64,000 nucleotides of DNA, taken from positions 868,001 to 932,000 of the forward strand of contig OY969928.1 in NCBI GenBank assembly GCA_963704675.1, written 5' to 3'. Each line of letters starts with the position of its first letter. Positions within the stretch are counted from its first letter, which is position 1. This document shows positions 31,664-40,439 of this stretch, piece after piece. This DNA is from DASUVM01 sp963704675 (GTDB lineage Bacteria; Patescibacteriota; Saccharimonadia; Saccharimonadales; Saccharimonadaceae). Made by a program: the position numbers and the translations under genes. The notes under the pieces were generated by a model that worked only from the letters and a program-made list of their open reading frames with translations, was not told the DNA's origin and made no database searches.

Positions 31664-33160
31664 ATGAAAGCTCGCCTTCCCTACTCTCAATTCCGAACGT
31701 TGCATTTTTTGCAACATAAACGAATACGAAGAACGACGTTTTGGACTTTTATAAGCATAGCAATTCTTCTTGGTATTGTGTTATCTCACTTTTATGTGGT
31801 TACAAGCAACTTATGGTGGCTACCTCTGTTATTGGCATGTTTGCTAGTGGGTGTGTGGAAGCGGACACCTCTAACGATAGGGCTAGCGATTGTCGCTGCT
31901 CTTCTTATGGGCAATTGGCAAGGGGGCGTGTTTGCCGAGAGTCTTGAAGTATATGAGCCTTATCGAAACAAGACAGTTATAATCGAAGGTATCATTAGCG
32001 AAGATCCAACCTATTCAAAAACACGTGCCAAACAATTTATGTTAACAAGCGCAAGGGTTGTCGGAGCTCACGGGCAGATAGCCCTTCCCGGCACACTCTT
32101 TATAAACACGCCAACATCGCCTGATGTACAACGGCATAACCGCGTGCAAGTAACGGGCAAGTTGGGTGAATCATTTGGGCCATATCAGGCATCGGTGTTT
32201 TATGCAAAAGTAAGTGTTTTATCGCGTGATCAGAATATGATTGATAAGTTTCGGCAGCAATTTGCAGCGGCAACAGCCTCAGTGCTCCCAGAGCCGCATG
32301 CCAGCCTTGGCCTTGGTTTTGCTATTGGTATGAAATCGTCGCTGACTGAAGATATGAGCGAATCACTAAAAGCCCTTTCGCTGACTCACGTTGTGGTTGC
32401 GAGCGGCTATAACTTGACTATCTTGGTGCGGGCGGCAAAGAGACTGCGCGAGAAACACTCGAAATTGCAAACCATGGTTTTAAGTTTTAGTTTAATCGGA
32501 GTGTTTTTATTAATAACTGGCAATAGCCCCAGTATGGTGCGGGCCGGCCTGGTGAGTACACTTGTGCTACTGGCATGGTATGTCGGGCGCAACTTTAAGC
32601 CACATGTATTGTTGCTACTTGTGATGGCAACGACTGCGCTTGCTTACCCTCCCTTTTTGAATGATCTTGGTTGGTGGCTCAGTTTCTCAGCATTTGCCGG
32701 AATTATGATTGTCGCACCACTGATTATTGAACGAATATATCGGGCAAAACGCCCATCACTACTTACCCAGATAGCTATCGAAACAATGGTTGCCGAAATT
32801 ATGACATTGCCAATCATTTTATTAGTATTCGGTAATCTTTCACTGCTTGGAATAGTGGCGAATGTGCTCGTAGGGCCTTTAATTCCCTTTGCCATGTTAT
32901 CAACGGTGATTGCTGGCTTGACAGAAATGCTAATACCGCCCCTGGCAAGCATGGCGAGCTTGCCGGCTCACTTGGTGCTTTCGGTGATTGTAGCAAGTGT
33001 TCGCTTGCTGAGCAGTATTCCATGGGCGGCCTTGCAAGTCTACATTTCGCCGCTGGCCTTGGTGTTGTGGTACGGTTTGCTCTTTATAACAATAGTGGCT
33101 TTGCGGTGTCGGTTGCCGAAGGAACGCCGACAAGCTATTTTACGTCAACAAATAGTATAA
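31664..33160 (+). CDS. comEC: ComEC/Rec2 family DNA-uptake channel, short form
   Basis: ComEC forms the inner-membrane channel for single-stranded DNA in natural transformation. The 498-aa protein has N-terminal membrane helices, the DUF4131 soluble region (about residues 85-195, VIIEGIISEDPTYSKTRAKQF), then the Competence domain with LTHVVVASGYNLTIL, GNSPSMVRAGLVS and NDLGWWLSFSAFAGI. It stops after the competence domain, so the C-terminal metallo-beta-lactamase-like nuclease domain of full-length ComEC is missing. TATCAT (31650-31655) lies 8 nt before the ATG. Pili, RecA and RuvABC nearby support a transformation system. Confidence 0.9.
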   Translation: MKARLPYSQFRTLHFLQHKRIRRTTFWTFISIAILLGIVLSHFYVVTSNLWWLPLLLACLLVGVWKRTPLTIGLAIVAALLMGNWQGGVFAESLEVYEPYRNKTVIIEGIISEDPTYSKTRAKQFMLTSARVVGAHGQIALPGTLFINTPTSPDVQRHNRVQVTGKLGESFGPYQASVFYAKVSVLSRDQNMIDKFRQQFAAATASVLPEPHASLGLGFAIGMKSSLTEDMSESLKALSLTHVVVASGYNLTILVRAAKRLREKHSKLQTMVLSFSLIGVFLLITGNSPSMVRAGLVSTLVLLAWYVGRNFKPHVLLLLVMATTALAYPPFLNDLGWWLSFSAFAGIMIVAPLIIERIYRAKRPSLLTQIAIETMVAEIMTLPIILLVFGNLSLLGIVANVLVGPLIPFAMLSTVIAGLTEMLIPPLASMASLPAHLVLSVIVASVRLLSSIPWAALQVYISPLALVLWYGLLFITIVALRCRLPKERRQAILRQQIV

Positions 33161-33195
33161 TAAAGAACAGATACCGCAACCGAAGGAGAATTATT

Positions 33196-33921
33196 ATGTC
33201 TGGACATTCAAAATGGGCAACCATTAAACGACAAAAAGGTGTCAATGATGCGAAGCGCGGCGCCCTTTTTACAAAACTTGGCAATCAAATTGCGATGGCG
33301 GCACGTGGTGGTGCAGATCCATCGATGAATTCGGCGCTTGCCATGGCTATCGAAAAAGCAAAGGCTGCTAATATGCCAATGAGCAATATTGAACGGGCAA
33401 TTCAGCGTGTGGCCGATAAAAACGCTGCCGTACTTGAAGAGGTAATGTATGAAGGTTACGGTCCGGCTGGCATCGCCTTCTTAGTTGAGTGTGCAACTGA
33501 TAATAAAAATCGAACATATCCTGAAGTGCGTAATGCCTTCGCTAAAAACGGTGGCAATATTGCTGAAGCTGGCGCGGTTGCCTTCCAGTTTTCTCGCCGC
33601 GGGTTAATTCGAGCTAACTTTTTGGGTGACGGTGATGAAGCAATGCTACAGGCCATCGACGCGGGTGCTGCTGATGCTGAAATGATTGGTAACAATGAAC
33701 TGCTGATTTACACTGAGCCAAAAGAACTTGCCGCCGTGCGCGATGATCTTAAAGCTCGCAGCATCAGCGTGATTGAAGCAGAACTTACCTACATGCCGAA
33801 TAACACTATTGAGATTACTGAATCTGATATAGCACAAAAAATAGTTAAATTATTTGATGCACTTGAAGATTTGCCCGACGTTACCAATGTACATGCTAAT
33901 TTTGATATTCACGAAAACTAA
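33196..33921 (+). CDS. yebC: YebC/PmpR family protein
   Basis: The 241-aa protein begins with the invariant MSGHSKWATIKRQKGVNDAKRG and contains YEGYGPAGIAFLVE and NKNRTYPEVRNAFAK, all signatures of YebC. Family members have been described as transcriptional regulators and, more recently, as translation factors easing ribosome stalling at proline stretches. AAGGAGAA precedes the ATG. It lies just upstream of ruvC, as yebC does in many bacteria. Confidence 0.95.
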   Translation: MSGHSKWATIKRQKGVNDAKRGALFTKLGNQIAMAARGGADPSMNSALAMAIEKAKAANMPMSNIERAIQRVADKNAAVLEEVMYEGYGPAGIAFLVECATDNKNRTYPEVRNAFAKNGGNIAEAGAVAFQFSRRGLIRANFLGDGDEAMLQAIDAGAADAEMIGNNELLIYTEPKELAAVRDDLKARSISVIEAELTYMPNNTIEITESDIAQKIVKLFDALEDLPDVTNVHANFDIHEN

Positions 33922-33927
33922 TTACCC

Positions 33928-34374
33928 ATGGATCATTTGCCTGAGCTCGACCAGCCACGGCCCGAAGATAGGTATTTTCTTCATGAAGAAGAGCGCCTAA
34001 GCCTGCAGCTTATGTTGGCATTGGACGAAGAAAGGCAGCAAACTGATGCACCGCTCACCTGGCAGCAAGAGTTCGAGTTTTTAATGAGTTTTATTGCATC
34101 ACCACCAGAAGAGTTGCGCCTCGCTTTGCGCAACCATGTTAAAGTCATGATTGTGCACGTCATTGGATATCTGATGCAACAATACCCTGATGAAAGTACC
34201 GATTATAGCGAATACGAAAAACTGCGAGAACGAATCTGCGGAGTGGTTTTGGAGGATTTAGAGGCTACCGGGATATGCTCGCAAGACGATTTAGAGCATT
34301 CAGATTTGTGGAAAGATGCCTTTGTTGACCTTCTAAGACATGTGGGTGAGCCTCGAGGCAACGACCTTTTATGA
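33928..34374 (+). CDS. Hypothetical acidic protein in the yebC-ruvC operon
   Basis: A 148-aa acidic, helical protein of unknown family, 6 bp after yebC and overlapping the ruvC start (ATGA at 34371-34374). No signal, membrane segment or catalytic motif is visible. Coupling to ruvC suggests co-expression with Holliday-junction processing but does not define a function. Confidence 0.7.
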   Translation: MDHLPELDQPRPEDRYFLHEEERLSLQLMLALDEERQQTDAPLTWQQEFEFLMSFIASPPEELRLALRNHVKVMIVHVIGYLMQQYPDESTDYSEYEKLRERICGVVLEDLEATGICSQDDLEHSDLWKDAFVDLLRHVGEPRGNDLL

Positions 34375-34859
34375 GAATTCTTGGCATAGATCCTGGTACG
34401 GGTATTCTTGGATTTGGCGTTATTGAGGTAATAAACAATAAACCAATCATGATTGATGCCGGTGTGGTGCGAACACGCGTGCATCAGCCACAAGACGAAC
34501 GCCTAGTTGAGATTTACGAGGCACTAGTTAGTATTATTCAAGATACCTCCCCTAGTAGCATGAGCATTGAAAAGTTATTTTTTGCGCGGAATGTCACCAC
34601 GGCTATGAGTGTTGCCCAAGCTCGCGGTGTAGCAATGTTAGCTGGTAAGCAAGCGGGTTTAACGATCTTTGAGTACACACCGCTACAAATTAAACAAACG
34701 TTAACGGGTTATGGCAAGGCTGATAAAAAACAAGTACAGGAAATGGTGCGCATAACCCTTAATTTAAGTGAAGTACCAAAGCCTGATGATTGCGCGGATG
34801 CGTTAGCGGCAGCTATAACACATAGTTTTATGAGCAGCCGACAGTATGCTGCACACTGA
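34371..34859 (+). CDS. ruvC: Crossover junction endodeoxyribonuclease RuvC
   Basis: RuvC resolves Holliday junctions as a dimer. The 162-aa protein has the RNase H-like core with catalytic acidic residues in MRILGIDPGTG, SIEKLFFARN and PDDCADALAAAITH, and QVKQ-type sequence (LQIKQTLTGYGKADKKQVQ) before the last helix. Length matches the family. It is coupled to the upstream hypothetical gene and overlaps the following gene by 14 bp. Confidence 0.95.
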   Translation: MRILGIDPGTGILGFGVIEVINNKPIMIDAGVVRTRVHQPQDERLVEIYEALVSIIQDTSPSSMSIEKLFFARNVTTAMSVAQARGVAMLAGKQAGLTIFEYTPLQIKQTLTGYGKADKKQVQEMVRITLNLSEVPKPDDCADALAAAITHSFMSSRQYAAH

Positions 34860-35673
34860 GGGTATCTTTTGTGCCCAGAATCAATCCCAATTAACTTTAG
34901 CGGAAAGCTTATGCGAAACTTGTAGCTACGAAGTGGCAAAAGAAGTTTCGCCTGATACAACATCAAAACGAATCGATAAAGCCTGGCGACTTTCTGAATT
35001 TGCGATTGCTTCAAGCGATCCGGAGGCAAAAAATAAAAGCTTGTGTAAGGCTGCCGACTTAGCGATAAAGGCCGCTGCCGAAAAAAGTCATTTTGCGACC
35101 CAGAATCGAGCACTTATGTTAAGTGGCCTCATGCCAGCTTTGATTGATCGTGCCTGGCGTCGGCCTCCTCAACCAGAAAGCAAACACCATGCAAATCAAG
35201 GTTATGGAGAGGTATTGGTAAGCCGTTATTATCGGGGAATTATCGACAATAAGGGTTTAGCGCCTGAAGCACTGGTGCTTTATTTGCTCAGTCGCGAAGC
35301 TCTTGAAGATAGCCAAGAAGACGATTTTTATTATACTGTTTCACCTCGTGAGGATAACCAGCGAAGAAAACGCAAGAATCATGATATATACCGAATATGG
35401 CAGTTGAATGGTGATTTAAAGTCTCCGGTACAGCTTAAATCTTCTAATGTTCGAGGTGGCTATGATGTGCCGATACTTAGTATCACGGCAGCTCTTAAGC
35501 CGGTACTCACGTTGCTCGGTGATGGCTCTTTAGACTTAATTATGAACCTTGCAGCTTTCGAGAGACTTAACAAGCTCTCTATTCGTCAGGAGGTATTTTT
35601 AGATTTTGCGACCTATTGCTTGTCTGAGGCATTGAAGGATAGGGTGTATATTGATGTAGAAAATGCTGCTTAA
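34846..35673 (+). CDS. Hypothetical protein downstream of ruvC
   Basis: A 275-aa soluble protein starting within the last codons of ruvC. The N-terminal third is alanine-rich and helical; the middle has a basic patch (REDNQRRKRKNHDIYRIW) and a beta-rich segment. Cysteines cluster near the start (FCAQ, LCETCSYE). I recognise no family. The overlap implies translational coupling to ruvC. Confidence 0.65.
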   Translation: MLHTEGIFCAQNQSQLTLAESLCETCSYEVAKEVSPDTTSKRIDKAWRLSEFAIASSDPEAKNKSLCKAADLAIKAAAEKSHFATQNRALMLSGLMPALIDRAWRRPPQPESKHHANQGYGEVLVSRYYRGIIDNKGLAPEALVLYLLSREALEDSQEDDFYYTVSPREDNQRRKRKNHDIYRIWQLNGDLKSPVQLKSSNVRGGYDVPILSITAALKPVLTLLGDGSLDLIMNLAAFERLNKLSIRQEVFLDFATYCLSEALKDRVYIDVENAA

Positions 35674-35674
35674 G

Positions 35675-36298
35675 CTAACTTGAGCATTTGCCGATATACC
35701 CGTTCCAGCCCGGGGTCTGCGCGTCTTTTGAAGAATAGATAAGGCTTAAACAGCGTTTAGCATCGCCATTTTCAGGTGAGGCGTAATAAAAACGTAGGTT
35801 TTGAAAGTTTACTGGTAGTTCATTAAATACTTCTCGGCTTTGATCGCCTTCGAGTGTTCTAATAGTATAATTGCGCTGTTTCCAGCCAGCCTGTTCAAGT
35901 TGTGCAACGAGGCTGTCAGCAACGGTGAGGGTAGATTCGGTTGAGGTAACTTCTAGTTTTGCATATATCGAATTGGGCAAACAGGTGCCGAACTCTTTAT
36001 CTCTTTCCTTTTTTATACACTCTTGTTCGGCTGAAGAATAATTCAAAAGATCCGTTGAAAGTTTTTGCCAAACGGCATCGATTTTCTTCGACTCTGCTTT
36101 GATATCGGCGATACTTGCTCGGTTGTCTTGTTTTGCCTTATGGAACGATTCAACCTCGCCTTGCATGCGAAGTATGGTGGCAACGATGCCAGCAACGAGA
36201 AAGGTAACAATCAGCAAAAAACCATAAAAATTAATGCGAAAAGGCTTCTTTGGTGTATTTTTGGCTGATTTGCTAGTTTGTTGTGTAGGATTTTCCAT
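35675..36298 (-). CDS. Membrane-anchored extracytoplasmic protein
   Basis: A 207-aa protein with a short basic cytoplasmic N-terminus, one transmembrane helix (about residues 25-43, FYGFLLIVTFLVAGIVATIL), a helical stalk, and a C-terminal domain of about 110 residues with four cysteines (CIKK, GTCLP, KRCL, GKCS) that could form disulfides. No family recognised. GAAGAG precedes the ATG. It is convergent with the previous gene (1-bp gap) and divergent from ruvA. Confidence 0.7.
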   Translation of the reverse strand: MENPTQQTSKSAKNTPKKPFRINFYGFLLIVTFLVAGIVATILRMQGEVESFHKAKQDNRASIADIKAESKKIDAVWQKLSTDLLNYSSAEQECIKKERDKEFGTCLPNSIYAKLEVTSTESTLTVADSLVAQLEQAGWKQRNYTIRTLEGDQSREVFNELPVNFQNLRFYYASPENGDAKRCLSLIYSSKDAQTPGWNGYIGKCSS

Positions 36299-36324
36299 CT
36301 CTTCAATGGTATCATTGACTTACT

Positions 36325-36918
36325 ATGATTGCGCATGTTTCGGGGGTTTTAGCAGAAAAGTTTCTTTCTTCGGTTATCGTTGATGTTGGTGGCGTTGGTT
36401 ATGAAGTGTTTGTTTCAGCTCTCGACTATGAGACTGCAACTCTGAACGAACCGATAAAGTTTTATACTCATCATCATGTGCGTGAGCAAGAGCAGGCATT
36501 ATTTGGTTTTACAGCGTTGAGCGCTAAGCGTTTATTTGAATTATTAACGAGTGTGCAGGGTATTGGGCCAAAAGCGGCACTGGCAATTTTAAGCTTGGCA
36601 CCGAGCGAGCAGGTGCGCAGTGCGATCGCTAACGGCGATGTGAGCTTTATTCAAAAAGCGAGCGGTGTCGGCAAGCGCAGTGCTGAGCGTGTAATAGTTG
36701 ACCTAAAAGACAAAGTTGGCTTACCGAGCAGCAATTACGCCCACTCACCCACCGCAGGAAGCATAAGCGTTATACAAGATGACGCCCTCGATGCCTTGAT
36801 GGCTCTTGGATTTAGCTTGAATGATGCCAGCCAAGCCCTGCAAGATATCGACGGTTCATTCTCGGTTGAAGAGCGGGTTCGACTTGCATTAAAAAAAGGG
36901 CGTAGAGAGGTTTTTTAG
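36325..36918 (+). CDS. ruvA: Holliday junction branch migration protein RuvA
   Basis: RuvA binds Holliday junctions and loads RuvB. The 197-aa protein has domain I (MIAHVSGVLAEK, VDVGGVGYEVFV), the helix-hairpin-helix pair (VQGIGPKAALAIL and ASGVGKRSAERVIVDL) and the C-terminal three-helix domain (DALMALGFSLNDASQAL) that contacts RuvB. TATCAT (36310-36315) lies 9 nt before the ATG. ruvB follows without a gap. Confidence 0.96.
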   Translation: MIAHVSGVLAEKFLSSVIVDVGGVGYEVFVSALDYETATLNEPIKFYTHHHVREQEQALFGFTALSAKRLFELLTSVQGIGPKAALAILSLAPSEQVRSAIANGDVSFIQKASGVGKRSAERVIVDLKDKVGLPSSNYAHSPTAGSISVIQDDALDALMALGFSLNDASQALQDIDGSFSVEERVRLALKKGRREVF

Positions 36919-37956
36919 ATGGCAATTCAGCGTATTGTCAACACTACGCCAGTACAAGATGATCCCATTGAGGTTGAGCTTGAAGTGACACTGCGGCCAA
37001 AAAGGTTTAGTGAATATATTGGCCAAGAGCGATTGAAAAAGAACTTACAATTGGCCATTGCTGCGGCCCAAAAGCGCGGTGAACCGATTGATCACGTATT
37101 GCTGTATGGTCCACCGGGCCTCGGTAAAACTACTATGGCTGGGGTGATTGCTACTGAAATGGGAGCGAATTTGCGAGTGACAGCGGGGCCGGCTATTGAG
37201 CGGGCAGGTGATTTAGCAAGTATTTTAACGAATCTGGCCGACGGCGACATTTTATTTATCGATGAAATTCACCGTTTGAGCCACACCGTTGAAGAAGTGC
37301 TCTACGCTGCCATGGAGGATTTCAAGCTTGATATTGTGATCGGCAAAGGCCCAGCGGCCCGTAGTGTGCGGCTTGATTTACCAAAGTTTACAGTGATCGG
37401 TGCGACGACTCGCACTGGCAGTTTGGCAGCTCCGCTGCGTGATCGTTTCGGTCATCTTTATCGATTAGAGTTTTATAAACCAGATGAGATCGCTCAGATT
37501 ATTACCCGCGCCGCCGATATCCTGGGCGTGAAACTTGAACCGGCTTCAGCCAAAACGCTTGCTACTCGTGCTCGTCTGACCCCTCGAATTGCTAACCGCC
37601 TCTTAAAACGCGTACGCGATTATGCTGATGTTAACGGTGATGGTATTATCGACACCAATATAACGCAGAGTGCCTTGGAGCTACTTGAAATTGATGAGCT
37701 TGGTCTCGATCCGGCCGATCGTCAGCTGCTGATAGCAATTATTGATAATTATGGCGGTGGGCCCGTGGGCTTAAACACACTTGCTGCGCTGACGGGCGAC
37801 GAAATGGCAACAATTGAAGATTTCTACGAACCATACTTACTGCAAGTTGGCTTTTTAGAACGTACGCCTCGGGGCCGAAAGGTAACATTAAAGGCTCGCC
37901 AGCATTTAGGCAAACCGTTATCCGAAAATGGCGAAGTGCAGCCACCTTTGTTATAA
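36919..37956 (+). CDS. ruvB: Holliday junction branch migration helicase RuvB
   Basis: RuvB is the hexameric AAA+ motor of branch migration. The 345-aa protein has LRPKRFSEYIGQ near the start, Walker A GPPGLGKTT, Walker B LFIDEIHRL, sensor 1 GATTRTG, the arginine finger region LRDRFGH, and a C-terminal winged helix ending FLERTPRGRKVT. It directly follows ruvA and is surely in the same operon. Confidence 0.97.
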   Translation: MAIQRIVNTTPVQDDPIEVELEVTLRPKRFSEYIGQERLKKNLQLAIAAAQKRGEPIDHVLLYGPPGLGKTTMAGVIATEMGANLRVTAGPAIERAGDLASILTNLADGDILFIDEIHRLSHTVEEVLYAAMEDFKLDIVIGKGPAARSVRLDLPKFTVIGATTRTGSLAAPLRDRFGHLYRLEFYKPDEIAQIITRAADILGVKLEPASAKTLATRARLTPRIANRLLKRVRDYADVNGDGIIDTNITQSALELLEIDELGLDPADRQLLIAIIDNYGGGPVGLNTLAALTGDEMATIEDFYEPYLLQVGFLERTPRGRKVTLKARQHLGKPLSENGEVQPPLL

Positions 37957-37965
37957 TAAACAGAT

Positions 37966-38796
37966 ATGGACGACCAAAACAGGCAGCCCTATGCGCCGCC
38001 GCCAGTCAATAGTAATACTAATCAGCCAATGCCACCGGTATATCAATCGCCAGACATGCCCGAACAATCGTATCCGCCAATAGAAGATCAAGTTAACCAG
38101 CCGCAACCAGCACAAACTGTGCCTCCGCCTGGGCCTACCGAGCAGCCGCAAGTTGTTTATACAGCGCGCCCTATTACGCCGCCAAAACCCGAGCTTACCC
38201 ATGAAGAACGGCAGCGCCATGAAAACTCACGGCGCATGTACCCTGAGCTTAATTTAAGTGAGGGCGAGTATATTATTAGCGCCGTGCGTCGTCATCCGAT
38301 TGGTCTTCTTTCAATTTGGCTTGTAGTAGGTTTAATTGTTATTTTATGCCTGGTTGGACTGCCAGTTTATGCGCAAAATAGCGGTGAGGTTGCTCGTATG
38401 TTTGGCTTTTCGGCCGATGCAGCGCCCTCGGCTGCCGTAGTGGCAATTCCGTTCTTGCTGATATCCGGGTTGGTTTTAGTTGGCGGAATTATTGCCACTT
38501 ATGTCTATTTGCAAAATAAGTTCTTTTTAACCAACGAAAGCGTTGTTCAACACATTCAAACCAGCTTATTTTCAAGAAAAGAGCAAACTATCAGTTTGAC
38601 TAATATTGAAGATGCGAGTTATCGGCAGCATGGTATTTTGCAAACAATCTTGAATTACGGCAACATTCGGCTTTCAACCCAGGGTGAAGAAACAACCTAT
38701 CGTTTTAGCTATGTTTCAAACCCAAAACATCAAATTGCCCTTTTGAATGATGCGGTTGAGGCGTTTAAGATGGGCCGGCCACCGAGCGATAATTAA
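37966..38796 (+). CDS. Membrane protein with bacterial PH (bPH) domain
   Basis: A 276-aa protein: a proline- and glutamine-rich cytoplasmic N-terminus (about 1-85), two membrane helices (about 110-135 and 150-178), then a bPH-like domain with NKFFLTNESVVQHIQT, SLTNIEDASYRQ and ILNYGNIRLSTQGEETTYRF, the pattern of PF03703 (YdbS/YdbT-like). The function of such domains is poorly known, with roles in envelope stress and membrane fluidity reported. TATAAT (37952-37957) lies 8 nt before the ATG. The three-way-junction repeat copy A follows 11 bp after the stop. Confidence 0.8.
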   Translation: MDDQNRQPYAPPPVNSNTNQPMPPVYQSPDMPEQSYPPIEDQVNQPQPAQTVPPPGPTEQPQVVYTARPITPPKPELTHEERQRHENSRRMYPELNLSEGEYIISAVRRHPIGLLSIWLVVGLIVILCLVGLPVYAQNSGEVARMFGFSADAAPSAAVVAIPFLLISGLVLVGGIIATYVYLQNKFFLTNESVVQHIQTSLFSRKEQTISLTNIEDASYRQHGILQTILNYGNIRLSTQGEETTYRFSYVSNPKHQIALLNDAVEAFKMGRPPSDN

Positions 38797-38807
38797 TTGA
38801 GTAGGCG

Positions 38808-38951
38808 AGTAGCTCCTGATGCCCAGTTTATTTCCAGACCACTCTCTTTCTTTAAAGCTCCCCCAGAGCTTTAAAGAAGCGTTGGGCTGAAATCGGTCTT
38901 TTTAAACCGATTTCACACGATCTAGAAATAAACTGGACATCAGGAGCTACT
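38808..38951. repeat. Structured repeat element, copy A
   Basis: The outer stem pairs 38808-38838 with 38921-38951 (31 bp, two C-A mismatches). The 82-nt core holds hairpin 1 (TTTAAAGCTC/GAGCTTTAAA around CCCCA), the conserved linker AAGCGTTGGGCTG, hairpin 2 (GAAATCGGT/ACCGATTTC) and CACACGA. The core is shared with copies at 40440 and 55796, while the outer stem is unique. It lies between convergent genes; its right end contains the stop codon of the pilin at 38947. Confidence 0.85.
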
Positions 38952-39339
38952 TATTCCGACTTTCTTTAATGAAATCAGCTTCTTTTTCAAGATCGGCGCG
39001 CAACGTATATCGTTTACAGCTATCACCATTGCAGTCGCTTGATTCATAACGAAAATTTGAATCTTTATTGCCAATTATATTACCTGATGGATCTTTAAGG
39101 AGCTCAGGGTCGATCCCTTTCATATTCTCAGCAGTCAGTAGAGCAGGATATGCTTTGTGAGTACCAAAATATACTTCTTCAAGATAAAAATACATTGCAT
39201 TAACTGAGGTTTTGCGAGTTTCGTCGCGGCGGGCAGCCCGGGCACTTTGTTCTTGGCTGAGCGCGAATAGACCTAAAACGGCAACTAATAAGATTGCAAT
39301 AATAAGTTCTGGAATAGTGAAGCCTTGTTGTTTTTGCAT
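38947..39339 (-). CDS. Type IV pilin-like protein
   Basis: A 130-aa prepilin with a short leader, cleavage site QQG/FTIPELIIAI and the hydrophobic helix LLVAVLGLFALS. E5 of the mature protein (FTIPE) is present. The globular domain is small and has one cysteine pair (SDCNGDSCKR) suggesting a disulfide. It is distant from the main pilus locus, so it is probably a minor pilin. TACAAT (39351-39346 on this strand) ends 6 nt before the ATG, predicting a leaderless message. The stop codon lies inside repeat copy A. Confidence 0.85.
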   Translation of the reverse strand: MQKQQGFTIPELIIAILLVAVLGLFALSQEQSARAARRDETRKTSVNAMYFYLEEVYFGTHKAYPALLTAENMKGIDPELLKDPSGNIIGNKDSNFRYESSDCNGDSCKRYTLRADLEKEADFIKESRNK

Positions 39340-39368
39340 GCTGTTATTGTACTATATTCGCTGTTTAT

Positions 39369-39977
39369 TTACCTATGACTGACATTGCTTATTTTCGGCG
39401 CTTCCATAACAGGAGCCTCATCTTGAGCCGAGCCGATAACTCGCATAACTTCAACAGGAGTATTGACGAATTGAATAAGCTGCGCAAGGGGGCGAACTTT
39501 GATGCCCGACTGCTCTTTACCGGGCAAGAAGCCTTCCTGGGCCACTCGTTCAAGCTGTAGCTTTAGACCGTCATAAAATCCACCAGTGTTTAAAACTATA
39601 ATTGTCTTGTTGTGTCTACTTTGTTTCTTCAATTCTAAAACTTCAGTTGTTTCATCAAGTGTGCCGAGACCACCAACCATCATAATAATGACATCTGATC
39701 GTTTTAGTAGTATGGCTTTGCGTTCGCCGAGGCTTTTGGTAATTATCATTTCATCAGCGTTTTTACGGGCGTAATCCTTGAACAGTTCCATCGAAATACC
39801 GACGATCTTACCTCCGCCTTCTTGCATGCCATCGGCCATCACTTTCATTAATCCATAATTGGAACCGCCCCATACGAGAGTGTGACCTGCCTCAGCGAGT
39901 AGCTTGGCAAGTTCTTTGCCGGGTTTGATATATTTTTCGCTTAAATCATTGGCTGAACAGAAAATACAGATATTCAT
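39369..39977 (-). CDS. LOG family protein (nucleotide 5'-monophosphate phosphoribohydrolase type)
   Basis: A 202-aa Rossmann-fold protein of the LOG/lysine-decarboxylase-like family: ICIFCSAND at the start, VWGGSNYGLMKVMADG, ERKAILLKRSD and MVGGLGTLDETTEVLE, the last corresponding to the PGGxGTxxE motif (here V instead of P). LOG enzymes release nucleobases from nucleoside 5'-monophosphates, classically activating cytokinins; the bacterial substrate is uncertain. It shares a symmetric promoter with the divergent Nudix gene. Confidence 0.85.
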   Translation of the reverse strand: MNICIFCSANDLSEKYIKPGKELAKLLAEAGHTLVWGGSNYGLMKVMADGMQEGGGKIVGISMELFKDYARKNADEMIITKSLGERKAILLKRSDVIIMMVGGLGTLDETTEVLELKKQSRHNKTIIVLNTGGFYDGLKLQLERVAQEGFLPGKEQSGIKVRPLAQLIQFVNTPVEVMRVIGSAQDEAPVMEAPKISNVSHR

Positions 39978-39983
39978 ATATTT

Positions 39984-39993
39984 ACTATATAGT
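39984..39993. promoter_or_regulatory. Symmetric bidirectional -10 for two leaderless genes
   Basis: ACTATATAGT (39984-39993) is a perfect palindrome containing overlapping TATAGT hexamers on both strands. Each hexamer ends exactly 6 nt before a start codon: ATG 40000 (+, Nudix) and ATG 39977 (-, LOG). Both messages should therefore be leaderless and mutually exclusive at the polymerase level. Confidence 0.7.
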
Positions 39994-39999
39994 GTATAT

Positions 40000-40404
40000 A
40001 TGCAGAAAACCTATATTGACAAGTTAGCCCTTATCTATCTGAAAGACGGGAAGATTCTCGAGACCTTAAGCTTTGGCAAAGATATATGGTATATTCCTGG
40101 CGGTAAGCGTGAAGGTACGGAAACAGATGCTGAAGCTTTAATAAGAGAAGTTAAAGAAGAGCTTGATGTCGATCTGCTAGTAGAAACTATAAAACACTAT
40201 GACACTTTTGAGGCACAAGCCCATGGAAAGCCTGAAGGGACGATAGTGCGAATGACGTGTTATACGGCCGAGTTTGAAGGCAACCTCAAACCCACCAATG
40301 AAGTCGAGAAACTAGATTATTTTTCGTACGTAGATAAGCATCGGACGAGCCCGGTTGATCACCTTGTGTTTGATGATTTGAAAAATAAGGGGTTAATCGA
40401 CTAG
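40000..40404 (+). CDS. Nudix hydrolase
   Basis: A 134-aa minimal Nudix protein with box GGKREGTETD then ALIREVKEELDV, matching GX5EX7REUXEEXGU with the final glycine replaced by aspartate. Metal-binding REVKEE is intact. Substrate not predictable. The upstream open frame is longer, but the promoter geometry fixes the start at ATG 40000. Divergent from the LOG gene, possibly linking nucleotide clean-up functions. Confidence 0.87.
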   Translation: MQKTYIDKLALIYLKDGKILETLSFGKDIWYIPGGKREGTETDAEALIREVKEELDVDLLVETIKHYDTFEAQAHGKPEGTIVRMTCYTAEFEGNLKPTNEVEKLDYFSYVDKHRTSPVDHLVFDDLKNKGLID

Positions 40405-40439
40405 ACGCTTATCCCTGATTAGCCCCGCAACCACTATTA

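Noticed and set aside
38880..38887. GTTGGGC in the repeat core as an integron attC core (GTTRRRY)
   Set aside because: There is no matching inverse core at the other end, no integrase and no cassette organisation; the match is 7 nt by chance.
38808..38951. Repeat copies as simple rho-independent terminators
   Set aside because: Conserved two-hairpin cores, 28-31 bp outer stems and absence of T tracts after the stem do not fit ordinary terminators, although they may stop transcription incidentally.
39904..39999. 32-residue hydrophobic N-terminal extension of the Nudix protein
   Set aside because: The extension overlaps the divergent LOG gene and the shared promoter; ATG 40000 fits the promoter and the family length.
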